NCBI GenBank assembly: GCA_019243975.1
Contig: JAFATL010000144.1
Span: forward strand, 1-7,569
DNA: 7,569 bases
Direction of reading: 5' to 3'
Origin: Actinomycetota bacterium
Lineage (GTDB): Bacteria > Actinomycetota > Acidimicrobiia > Acidimicrobiales > JAFATL01
The first letter of the stretch is position 1. Every line of letters starts with the position of its first letter. The notes under the pieces were generated by a model. The model saw only the letters and a list, made by a program, of their open reading frames with translations, made no database searches and had not been told where the DNA came from. The position numbers were made by a program, and so were the translations under genes. Shown here one piece after another: positions 1 through 6,119 of this stretch.

Positions 1-443
1 ACCGACGACAGGGCGCCACCGACGATCGACACCACGACGAAGTCGGCGATGGAGATGGTGTGGGGCACGCCGAAGGCGACGGCGATGGTCTTGGCCAACA
101 CCGCCAACGCGAGCGAGATCGACAACGTGAGCGCCAGCGACGCCAGCACGTTCTGCCCGACGACGGTGTCGGCACGCCGGCTCAACCGGAAGGTGCCGGC
201 GTGGATCGCCGTGCCCAGCCGGCTGCCGAGGGCGCCGAAGATGTTGCCGCGCATGCCGATGGCGGCCGGTACGAGAACGAGCAGACCGGGCAGCTGGTTG
301 AGCGTGTGGGTGATGGCGCCGAGCGTCAGCCCGGCGAGCAGGTCACCGGCCGATGACAGCAGGAGCGCGACGAGGCCCTGGCCGACACTGGCCAGATCGG
401 GACCCACCGCCGCCCGCAGGCGCGCGCCGATGCGCTCGCGCAC
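1..443 (-). CDS. MgtE/SLC41-type divalent cation transporter, membrane domain (partial, C-terminus off left edge)
   Basis: The 147 visible codons encode the start of an integral membrane protein of the MgtE/SLC41 cation-transporter family, which moves Mg2+ or related divalent ions across the cytoplasmic membrane. Residues 17-45 form a first hydrophobic segment. Residues 59-84 carry the family signature, PAAIGMRGNIFGALGSRLG followed by an HAGT, and further hydrophobic stretches lie at about 99-127 and from 132 to the edge. There is no MgtE_N or CBS domain in front of the membrane part, as there is in classical MgtE; a soluble MgtE_N/CBS protein is encoded two genes upstream in the same direction. 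The motif resembles the SLC41-like subfamily, which often has two membrane repeats, so the full protein may be much longer. The start is GTG at 443: an in-frame stop lies eight codons upstream and a good ribosome-binding site precedes it. Family is secure; ion specificity is inferred. Confidence 0.88.
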   Translation of the reverse strand, partial: MRERIGARLRAAVGPDLASVGQGLVALLLSSAGDLLAGLTLGAITHTLNQLPGLLVLVPAAIGMRGNIFGALGSRLGTAIHAGTFRLSRRADTVVGQNVLASLALTLSISLALAVLAKTIAVAFGVPHTISIADFVVVSIVGGALSS

Positions 444-450
444 TGGGGGG

Positions 451-459
451 CTCTCCCTT
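451..459 (-). promoter_or_regulatory. Ribosome-binding site of the MgtE-type membrane gene
   Basis: Read on the minus strand this is AAGGGAGAG, a strong Shine-Dalgarno match about 8 nt before the GTG at 443. It decides the start codon. It is the clearest ribosome-binding site in the window; most other genes here seem to depend on leaderless or coupled initiation. Confidence 0.7.
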
Positions 460-483
460 GCGAATCACCAGCATGGGGACAGT

Positions 484-969
484 TTACGTCGAGGGCTCGC
501 CCGACGACCGAGGTTGGATGAGAGAGGACAACCGGTCGATGGCGTCGTTGAGATCTTCGTTGGTCACGACGTCGGCCAACGCGAGACGGATCGATGCCAG
601 CTCACGCGCCAGGTACTCCGTGTCGGCAACCGTGCGCGCGGTGACGGCGCGATCGCGTTCGGTTTGCTCGCGATCGCGTTCAGCCTGGCGGTTTTGGGCG
701 AGCAGGATCAGTGGCGCCGCGTACGCAGCCTGGGTCGAGAACGCCAGGTTGAGGAGGATGAACGGGTACGGGTCCCAGTGGTGGATGAACGCGATCGAGT
801 TGAGGGCGATCCACGCCACCACCAGGATCGTCTGCACCACGAGGAAGCGGGCCGTGCCGAAGAACCGGGCGATCGACTCCGAGAACCGACCGAACGCGTC
901 GGGGTCGTAGTGCACGCCGAAGCTGACGCCGCCGCGCGGGCGGAACAGATCCTCCTGCCGCCGCACCAT
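484..969 (-). CDS. DUF1003 family membrane protein
   Basis: A 161-residue protein of the DUF1003 family, whose biochemical role is not established. Residues 40-62 and 66-92 form two transmembrane helices. They contain the family's conserved features: a Trp-rich first helix (WIALN, 53-57), the WDPYPFILLNL segment (65-75), and APLILLAQNRQ (85-95) at the end of the second helix. After the membrane hairpin comes a highly charged helix rich in Glu, Arg and Asp (about 93-150) that looks like a coiled coil, partly built from a 7-residue repeat. The reading frame is open back to 1155, but that extension lies inside the upstream PRC/MgtE_N/CBS gene. ATG at 969 falls 2 nt after that gene's stop and directly precedes the family-like N-terminus, so it is the chosen start. 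No clear Shine-Dalgarno is visible, which suggests translational coupling. Its position between the soluble and membrane parts of an MgtE-type system suggests a role in cation transport or membrane stress; this is inference. Confidence 0.9.
   Translation of the reverse strand: MVRRQEDLFRPRGGVSFGVHYDPDAFGRFSESIARFFGTARFLVVQTILVVAWIALNSIAFIHHWDPYPFILLNLAFSTQAAYAAPLILLAQNRQAERDREQTERDRAVTARTVADTEYLARELASIRLALADVVTNEDLNDAIDRLSSLIQPRSSGEPST
650..681 (-). repeat. Heptad-coding direct repeat inside DUF1003 gene
   Basis: The 11-mer CGATCGCGTTC occurs at 650-660 and again at 671-681, exactly 21 nt (7 codons) apart. On the coding strand each copy encodes ERDR, within AERDREQ-TERDRAV (about residues 96-109). 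The period matches a coiled-coil heptad, so this is probably a small in-frame duplication extending the charged helix, not a separate genetic element. Confidence 0.6.
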
Positions 970-971
970 CG

Positions 972-2165
972 CTATCGGCCCCGCCAGTCCGCGGGCAGGA
1001 CGCGGTCGAGCACGTCGTCGACAGTGACCGCGCCGACGAGGCGGCCGGCGTCGTCGCACACCGGCACCGCGATCGCGTTGTAGGCGGCGAGGCGGCGGGC
1101 CACCTCCAGCTCGCTCAGACCGGGGCCGACCGGTTTGGGCTCGTCGTCGACGCACTCGCCCACGACCGTGCCCGGTCCCTCGCGCAGCAGGCGCTGGAAC
1201 GGGACGGTGCCGAGGAAGCGGCCGGTCGGTGTCGCCGTGGGCGCCTCGGCGACGAAGACCTGCGCGGCCAGCGCCGACGGGAGGTCGGGATGACGGATGC
1301 GCGCCAGCGCCTCGGCCACCGTGGTCTGGGGCGTGAGCACGAGGGGCTCGGGGGTCATGAGGCCGCCGGCGGTATCGCCCTCGTAGGCGAGGAGCCGACG
1401 GATCGGGTCGGCCTCCTCGGGCTCCATGGCCGCGAGCAGTTCGTTGCGCTCGGCGACCGACATCTCGCTCAGCAGGTCGGCGGCGTCGTCCACCTCCATC
1501 TCCTCGATCACGTCCGCCGCTCGCTCCAAGTCGAGGCCGGCGATGAGCTCGCGCTGTTCGTCCTCCGGAAGTTCCTCGAGCAGATCGGCCAGGCGTTCGT
1601 CGTCCATGGCCTCGGCCAACGCACGGCGCCGCTCCAGCGGCAGGGCGATGATGCGAGTAGCCAGGTCGGCGGGGTGCAGCTCGCTGAGGGCGGCCACCTG
1701 GCGGGCCGCCGAGCCGACGTCGAACAGCGTCGGCACGTCGCGCCAGTCAACGACCCGGCCGCTACGCCGGCGCAGGATGCCCGCTGCGCTGAGAGCGACC
1801 GACACGACGTGCCACCCGCTCCCGTCGCTGGCGCGGGCAATCGCCAAGTCGTTGACGACCTCGCCGCCGACGCTCTTGTTGATCAACGAGTTGGCGAGAA
1901 GCTCGCCGGAACGCAGTTCGAAGCGACGGAGGTCGACGGTGCCGCCGTGCAGGCGCACGCCCGACGTGCTGACCTCGTCGATGCGGTTGCCGTTGATGAA
2001 GATGCGGCGCCGCTGCATGAGCGCCACCAACCCGAGCGCCCGGGGCGCGTCTCCGGGGGCCGACGGCGCGATGACGACGTCGTCGAGCTTGCCCACCGCC
2101 ATCCCGTCGCTGTCGAGCAGCGGCAGACGCAGGAGCCGGGAAACGAAGATCGGCGGGCTCTGCAC
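972..2165 (-). CDS. PRC-barrel / MgtE_N / CBS-pair protein (soluble magnesium-transporter-like regulator)
   Basis: A 397-residue soluble protein. Residues about 7-70 and 87-150 look like two PRC-barrel-type beta domains (LPLLDSDGMAVGKLDDVVIA is typical). Residues about 160-262 form the acidic, repetitive helical MgtE_N domain, with repeats of the kind LxxLHPADLA, LLEELPEDEQ and AADLLSEM. Then TAGGLMTPEP (265-274) opens a CBS pair, at about 271-325 and 335-392. In classical MgtE, MgtE_N plus CBS senses cytosolic Mg2+ and gates the pore; here no membrane helices follow and the protein ends after the second CBS domain. A separate MgtE-type membrane protein is encoded two genes downstream, so this may be its detached sensor. 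The start is GTG at 2165, nine bases after the previous stop, with AGGG about 8 nt upstream overlapping that stop. Domain calls are strong. The partnership with the membrane protein is inference; an adaptor for another transporter is possible. Confidence 0.92.
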   Translation of the reverse strand: MQSPPIFVSRLLRLPLLDSDGMAVGKLDDVVIAPSAPGDAPRALGLVALMQRRRIFINGNRIDEVSTSGVRLHGGTVDLRRFELRSGELLANSLINKSVGGEVVNDLAIARASDGSGWHVVSVALSAAGILRRRSGRVVDWRDVPTLFDVGSAARQVAALSELHPADLATRIIALPLERRRALAEAMDDERLADLLEELPEDEQRELIAGLDLERAADVIEEMEVDDAADLLSEMSVAERNELLAAMEPEEADPIRRLLAYEGDTAGGLMTPEPLVLTPQTTVAEALARIRHPDLPSALAAQVFVAEAPTATPTGRFLGTVPFQRLLREGPGTVVGECVDDEPKPVGPGLSELEVARRLAAYNAIAVPVCDDAGRLVGAVTVDDVLDRVLPADWRGR

Positions 2166-2174
2166 GCCGTGACC

Positions 2175-2735
2175 CTAGGGCGTCCAGGCCATGACGACCG
2201 GGGTCTCGCGTTCGTACCCGAGCACGAAGATGCTCGCCGGCGGCAGCAGCAGCCGGGCGCCGTCCTCCGGCGCCAGGCCCACCCAACGAGCGCCGACGAC
2301 CCGGAGGCAGTGCCCGTGCCCGAACAGAGCAACGTCGCGGTTGACCTCGCGCACCTCTGCGAGCAGGCGATCGACCCGGGCGCCGATGTCGCTCGGGTGC
2401 TCGCCGCCGGGCGCGCCGTCCCGCCACAGCGACCACCCGGGACGGTCGGCCACGATGTCCGCGGTGGTGCGGCCCTCGTACTCGCCGTAGTCCCACTCGG
2501 CCAGGTCGGCCTTGATCTCGATGTCGTCGAAGCCCGCCAACCGAGCCGTCTCCAGGGCGCGGCGACGCGGGCTGGAGAGGACACGCGCAAACGAATAGCG
2601 AGCAAGCAGCGGCGCCAAGGCTTGGGCCTGCGCCTCGCCGTGGGCGGTCAGGGGAAGGTCGGTGTGCGAGGTGTGCTGACCGGTGAGGGACCAGGCCGTT
2701 TCGCCGTGGCGGATCAGTACGACGTGGGCTGGCAT
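2175..2735 (-). CDS. Histidine phosphatase family protein (acid phosphatase / phosphoglycerate mutase-like)
   Basis: A 186-residue member of the histidine phosphatase (branch 1) superfamily, which removes phosphate from small molecules through a phosphohistidine intermediate. The signature LIRHGET is at 7-13, with Arg9 and the nucleophile His10. SSPRRRA (54-60) supplies the second conserved Arg (Arg59), LAEWDYGEYEG (78-88) contains the probable acid/base Glu80, and FGHGH (138-142) supplies the second catalytic His140. The segments around AEWDYG and DRPGWSLW recall, from memory, the M. tuberculosis Rv3214 (Gpm2/EntD) type, reported to be an acid phosphatase and not a mutase. No signal peptide is seen, so it is probably cytoplasmic. 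ATG at 2735 gives a standard N-terminus and lies 22 nt after the preceding stop; no strong ribosome-binding site is visible. The substrate cannot be read from the sequence. Confidence 0.92.
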   Translation of the reverse strand: MPAHVVLIRHGETAWSLTGQHTSHTDLPLTAHGEAQAQALAPLLARYSFARVLSSPRRRALETARLAGFDDIEIKADLAEWDYGEYEGRTTADIVADRPGWSLWRDGAPGGEHPSDIGARVDRLLAEVREVNRDVALFGHGHCLRVVGARWVGLAPEDGARLLLPPASIFVLGYERETPVVMAWTP

Positions 2736-2757
2736 ACCGCGCCGCAGAACGAGAGGG

Positions 2758-3036
2758 TCAGGCGGTCAGGCCGTCGATGCCCCCGGCCAGATCGATGTCG
2801 GCCTGCGTGATGCCACCTTCGGAGTGGGTGCTGAGGTTGAGCGTGACCTTGTTCCACGATATGGCGATGTCGGGGTGATGGTTCACCGACTCGGCCATGT
2901 CCGCCACCGCGTTCACGAACTGCATCGCTTCGGCGAAGTCGGCTTTGGTCACCACCTTCACCAGGGCGTCGCCGTCTCGGGTCCAGTCGAGGTGGCTCAC
3001 GGCCGCCTCGACATCCGCATCGTCGAGGGTTGCCAT
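2758..3036 (-). CDS. Pterin-4a-carbinolamine dehydratase (4a-hydroxytetrahydrobiopterin dehydratase)
   Basis: A 92-residue protein of the PCD/DCoH (PhhB) family, which dehydrates 4a-hydroxytetrahydropterin to the quinonoid dihydropterin. The active-site signature is present as ESVNHHPDI (49-57), with the His53-His54-Pro55 triplet; WNKVTLNLSTHSEGG (61-75) adds the third conserved His71, and GITQADIDLA (75-84) closes the fold. The length fits the usual family size. The frame stays open to 3120, but that would add residues unlike the family and would run antisense through the next gene, so ATG at 3036 is preferred; a TAGCCT element 7 nt upstream supports it. It heads the five-gene minus-strand run. 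No aromatic amino acid hydroxylase is visible nearby, so its physiological substrate is unclear; a role in molybdopterin or folate-type pterin metabolism is also possible. Confidence 0.93.
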   Translation of the reverse strand: MATLDDADVEAAVSHLDWTRDGDALVKVVTKADFAEAMQFVNAVADMAESVNHHPDIAISWNKVTLNLSTHSEGGITQADIDLAGGIDGLTA

Positions 3037-3043
3037 GACGCCA

Positions 3044-3049
3044 AGGCTA
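3044..3049 (-). promoter_or_regulatory. Putative -10 element for the pterin dehydratase-MgtE operon
   Basis: On the minus strand this reads TAGCCT, matching the actinobacterial TANNNT -10 pattern. It is followed by 7 nt and then the ATG at 3036, which would put transcription initiation at or next to the start codon (leaderless mRNA). No convincing -35 hexamer lies at the normal distance. It overlaps the opposite-strand element at 3048-3053 by a TA dinucleotide. Confidence 0.5.
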
Positions 3050-3053
3050 CTGT
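3048..3053 (+). promoter_or_regulatory. Putative -10 element for the DUF885 gene
   Basis: TACTGT matches TANNNT and lies 8 nt before the ATG at 3062, consistent with a leaderless or near-leaderless transcript. The position supports 3062 over the alternative in-frame ATG at 3035, which would lie upstream of the element. No good -35 is found at 17 +/- 1 bp. Confidence 0.5.
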
Positions 3054-3061
3054 CCGACGAC

Positions 3062-4684
3062 ATGCCCTCCGATCTCGCAGCGGTGCTGCAGCAGTGGCTC
3101 GACGAGGAGATGGACTCCACGCCCGTGCGAGCGTCGGCGCTGGGGATCGACGGCTACGACGACCGCTTGGGCGACCACTCAGAGGCGGCGATTCGCGCGT
3201 GCGAGCAGCGGGACGACCGCTTCCGGGCGACGCTGGAGTCGTTCACCGACGACGCGCTCTCGCTCGACGATCAGATCGACCGCGATCTCGTGCTGGCGTC
3301 GTTGCGGGGCCGCTTGGTCATGCGCGACTGGGCCAACTGGCGGCGCGACCCCGCCCTCTACCTCGGCCCCTGCCTGCAAGGCGTGTTCACCCTCTTCCTC
3401 AACCGGCTGCACCCCGAGCCCGACCTGGTGCGCTTCGCCGAGGCGCGCCTGCGCGCGGTACCGGAGGTGCTGGCGGCGGGCAAGGCCAACCTGTCGGCTG
3501 AGCTCGCCAACCCCGTCATCGTCGGGCGGGGCGCCGGCCAGGCGGGGGCCGGGATCACCTATGCGCGCGAGCTGGTGCCGGCCGAGGTGTCAGACCCCGC
3601 GTTGCGCGCCCGGCTGGCGGAGGCAGGCGAAGTGGCGGCGGAGGCGTTCGCCGACTTCTGCGCGTTCCTCGAGGACCTTGCCCCGCGCGCGCAGGGCCCG
3701 TACGCCATCGGCGAGGAGCGCTACTCCGGCCTGCTCGAGCAGAAGGAGCTGCTCGGGTACGGGGCCGGCGATATGCGCGAGCGGGGGCGAGCCGCGTACG
3801 CCGAGCTCGACGCCGAGATGCAGGAGTTGGCGTCGAAGGTACGCAACACGACCGACTGGCGGGCGGTGGTCGAGGAGCTCAACGACGACCATCCCTCGTC
3901 GCCCGACGACATGCGCCAGAAGTACGAGGACTGGACCGAGCGGGCCCGCCAGTTCCTGCGCGACAACGAGCTCGTCACCCTCCCCGACGGCGAGCAGTGC
4001 CTGGTCGACCCGTCGCCGCCGTTCCAGCGCCCGATCATGGCGGTGGCGTCGTACAGCTCACCGCCCGCGTTCAAGCCCGGACTCACCGGCCACTTCTTCG
4101 TGCCGTACCCGCCGGAGGGCGCGCCGCCCGAGGAGGTGGCCAAGCGGCTGGCCACCAACAGCCACAGCTCGATCCCGACCATCGCCGTCCACGAGGCGTA
4201 CCCCGGCCACCACTGGCACCTGTCGTGGATGCAGAAGCTCGACAGGCCCGTGCGCAAGGTCGTGTGGACGTCGTACTTCGTCGAGGGCTGGGCCCTCTAC
4301 GCCGAGCGGCTGATGCGCGAGCAAGGGTTCTTCACCGACCCGGCCCAGGAGCTCTGTCACCTCGACGCCCGCATCTTCCGCGCCGCCCGCATCGTGGTCG
4401 ACACCAGCCTGCACATCGGTGACATGACGTTCGAGGAGGCCGTCGAGTTCATGCGCACGAAGGCGAGCCTCTCCGAGCCAACCGCGCGCGCCGAAGTCGG
4501 GCGCTACTGCACCTGGCCCACGCAAGCGTCGTCGTACCTCACCGGCTCCTTGGAGATCGAACGCATCCGCGCCGCCTACTTCGACCGCGGCCTCGGCGAC
4601 GTCCGCTCGTTCAACGACACCATCGCCGGCTCCGGCGGCCTCCCCATCGCCCTGGCCGAGCGTGCCGTTATTGGAAGTGCTTGA
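3062..4684 (+). CDS. DUF885 family protein, putative metal-dependent peptidase
   Basis: A 540-residue protein of the DUF885 family, generally regarded as putative metal-dependent peptidases. The hallmark metal-site motif HEAYPGHH is at 377-384 (His377, Glu378, His383, His384), followed by EGWALYAE at 408-415, whose Glu408 is a likely further ligand. The C-terminal family segment is also present: PTQASSYLTG, with Gln488, Tyr492 and Gly495. The N-terminal 370 residues are mostly helical and include the conserved QGVFTLFLNRL region. There is no signal peptide or membrane segment, so it is probably cytoplasmic. ATG at 3062 gives the usual short N-terminus (MPSDLAAVLQQWLDEE) and fits the -10 element; ATG at 3035 would add nine residues (MTPRLLSDD). 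The frame open to 2897 is antisense to the dehydratase gene. The gene is transcribed alone, and its last 17 bp overlap the convergent glycosyltransferase gene. Peptidase activity and substrate are inferred from family only. Confidence 0.92.
   Translation: MPSDLAAVLQQWLDEEMDSTPVRASALGIDGYDDRLGDHSEAAIRACEQRDDRFRATLESFTDDALSLDDQIDRDLVLASLRGRLVMRDWANWRRDPALYLGPCLQGVFTLFLNRLHPEPDLVRFAEARLRAVPEVLAAGKANLSAELANPVIVGRGAGQAGAGITYARELVPAEVSDPALRARLAEAGEVAAEAFADFCAFLEDLAPRAQGPYAIGEERYSGLLEQKELLGYGAGDMRERGRAAYAELDAEMQELASKVRNTTDWRAVVEELNDDHPSSPDDMRQKYEDWTERARQFLRDNELVTLPDGEQCLVDPSPPFQRPIMAVASYSSPPAFKPGLTGHFFVPYPPEGAPPEEVAKRLATNSHSSIPTIAVHEAYPGHHWHLSWMQKLDRPVRKVVWTSYFVEGWALYAERLMREQGFFTDPAQELCHLDARIFRAARIVVDTSLHIGDMTFEEAVEFMRTKASLSEPTARAEVGRYCTWPTQASSYLTGSLEIERIRAAYFDRGLGDVRSFNDTIAGSGGLPIALAERAVIGSA
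4668..4684. other. Convergent 17-bp overlap of two coding regions
   Basis: The stop of the plus-strand DUF885 gene (TGA, 4682-4684) lies beyond the stop of the minus-strand glycosyltransferase gene (TAA, complement of 4668-4670), so the last codons of both proteins share this segment on opposite strands. There is no room for an intergenic terminator, and no strong hairpin plus U-tract is visible on either side. Confidence 0.85.
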
Positions 4685-6119
4685 AGGGCACCCCGACGCC
4701 GGGTCGGCGGCCACGGCAGATCTGCACGGTGCGGCCGTGCTCCTGGTTAGCGATGCCGCGCTCGTCGCGGATGTGCGCGGCGACCTGGCAGTCGGTGAAC
4801 CACGTCGCCAGTCGCGACGAGGAGAAGCCGACGGCGACGACGGTCGCGTCGGGACGGTCGGGAGGGCGCCAGAACCAGTAGGTGTTGTGGCCGCTGACCG
4901 GCTTGGGCAGGCCGTACCGGTGGCCCCACATGTCGATGGCGCCCGCTTCCCCGTAGTTGGCGGTGTACACGATGGCATCAGTGCGCTCGTCCGTCGGTAG
5001 GGCGCGGTACACGCCCGCAACCGTTCGGACGAGAGCTGGCCAGCCGAGTTCGAGCGCGTAGTCCTCGCGCAGTTTGTAGATCTTCGACGACGCCATCTGC
5101 CTTTCGGTGAGCACCGGAAGGGTGCCCACGAGAGCAATGACCGCGCCGACCACCAGCGCGATCAGCCACGGCCGCAAGGCACGGTCGGCCACCTCGAGGA
5201 CGCCGGCGGCCATGAGCACGGGGAAGACGGTGAGCGGGTAGTACGACTTGCCGCCGAACACGATGTACCAGAGCACGACGACGGCCGACGCGATGGCGAG
5301 AGCGCGAATCCGCGGCTCACGCCACAAGCGACGGAAGCCGACCACGCACAGCACGAACACCACCGGGCTGACGACGATCGGCATCTCCCACAGGTAGTGG
5401 AGCGGCGTGTAGTCGTGGCGCACCTCGGCGTTCTGGTGACCGATGAACTCGCGCGTCGGCCAGTGGTGCGTCGCCTGCCAGAGCAGGTTGGGCGCGGCGA
5501 TGGCCAACGCGAGGATGCCGGCCAGCCAGGGCATCCATCCCCGCAGCAATGAGCGGGCCGGCGTGGCGATGAGCCCGATGAACACGCCGACGGCGATGGC
5601 CACGATCGTGTACTTGGTCTCGAGGGCCAGGCCGAACGACGCGCCGACCCACCACCACTCACGCGGTGCCTGCCGGACCAGCAGGCGGGTGACCGCGTAG
5701 AGGAACAGCACCGACGCCAGCTGATCGAACGGCACCGGTTGGAAGAGGATGTTGGCGCCGAGGAAGAACGACGATGCCAGCACCGTCACCGCCGCCAGGG
5801 CTTGGGCGCGGCGCGACCCACCGAGCTCCTCCACGATCAGCACGACGACCACGACGACGCCGAGGCCGGCGAGCAACGAGAGCGTGCGCAGGCCCACCAA
5901 CGAGTCGCCCCACAGGGCAACGGAAGCGCGCGCGATCCACGGCGTGATGGGCGGGAAGTCGACGTAGCCCCACGCCAGATGACGGGCAGTGGCGGCGTAG
6001 TACAGCTCATCGATGTGCCAGCCGTAGCGACCGATCACCGGCATGGTGAGGGCGACCTTGGCGATGAGGGCGGCGACGACGACGGGCCGGGCGCGCAGCC
6101 ACGCCACCGGGCGCCTCAC
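4668..6119 (-). CDS. GT39 / ArnT-PMT-like (GT-C fold) membrane glycosyltransferase
   Basis: A 483-residue polytopic membrane protein of the dolichyl-phosphate-mannose-mannosyltransferase/ArnT superfamily (GT39-like, PMT_2), whose members transfer a sugar from a polyprenyl-phosphate donor on the outer face of the membrane. The N-terminus (residues 1-30) holds a first membrane segment. The first outer loop then has the GT-C catalytic signature HIDELYYAATARHLAWGYVD (35-54), with the acidic pair Asp37-Glu38, followed by FPPITPW (55-61). About nine to eleven hydrophobic segments run to about residue 335, including a VVVVVV-rich helix at 85-96. The remaining 150 residues form a soluble domain with the family-typical TANYGEAGAIDMWG (386-399) and LPKPVSGHNTYWFW (404-417). 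The start is GTG at 6119, overlapping the TetR stop as GTGA, so the two genes are probably translationally coupled and share regulation. The longer frame to 6527 is the TetR gene out of frame. Acceptor and sugar are unknown. Confidence 0.9.
   Translation of the reverse strand: MRRPVAWLRARPVVVAALIAKVALTMPVIGRYGWHIDELYYAATARHLAWGYVDFPPITPWIARASVALWGDSLVGLRTLSLLAGLGVVVVVVLIVEELGGSRRAQALAAVTVLASSFFLGANILFQPVPFDQLASVLFLYAVTRLLVRQAPREWWWVGASFGLALETKYTIVAIAVGVFIGLIATPARSLLRGWMPWLAGILALAIAAPNLLWQATHHWPTREFIGHQNAEVRHDYTPLHYLWEMPIVVSPVVFVLCVVGFRRLWREPRIRALAIASAVVVLWYIVFGGKSYYPLTVFPVLMAAGVLEVADRALRPWLIALVVGAVIALVGTLPVLTERQMASSKIYKLREDYALELGWPALVRTVAGVYRALPTDERTDAIVYTANYGEAGAIDMWGHRYGLPKPVSGHNTYWFWRPPDRPDATVVAVGFSSSRLATWFTDCQVAAHIRDERGIANQEHGRTVQICRGRRPGVGVPFKHFQ

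Noticed and set aside
49..1083. A 344-codon plus-strand open frame across the left end.
   Set aside because: It is antisense to the MgtE-type membrane gene and the DUF1003 gene, both with recognisable family motifs; its translation has no recognisable motif.
1290..2810. A 506-codon plus-strand open frame opposite the PRC/MgtE_N/CBS and phosphatase genes.
   Set aside because: It is rich in Arg, Gly, His, Ala and Pro with no domain pattern, and it runs antisense to two genes with clear families. Such long shadow frames are expected at this GC content.
3030..3035. TTGCCA as a -35 for the DUF885 gene.
   Set aside because: It lies only 12 bp from the TACTGT element, too short for a sigma70-type spacer, and it is within the first codons of the dehydratase gene.
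3035..3061. Alternative start ATG 3035 for the DUF885 gene, forming a shared CATG with the dehydratase start.
   Set aside because: It would lie upstream of the likely -10 element and adds nine residues with no family support. It remains possible if the promoter is elsewhere.
4677..4691. GTGC-N7-GCAC hairpin at the convergent gene ends as a terminator.
   Set aside because: The stem is only 4 bp and has no U-tract on either strand, so it is too weak to support a terminator.
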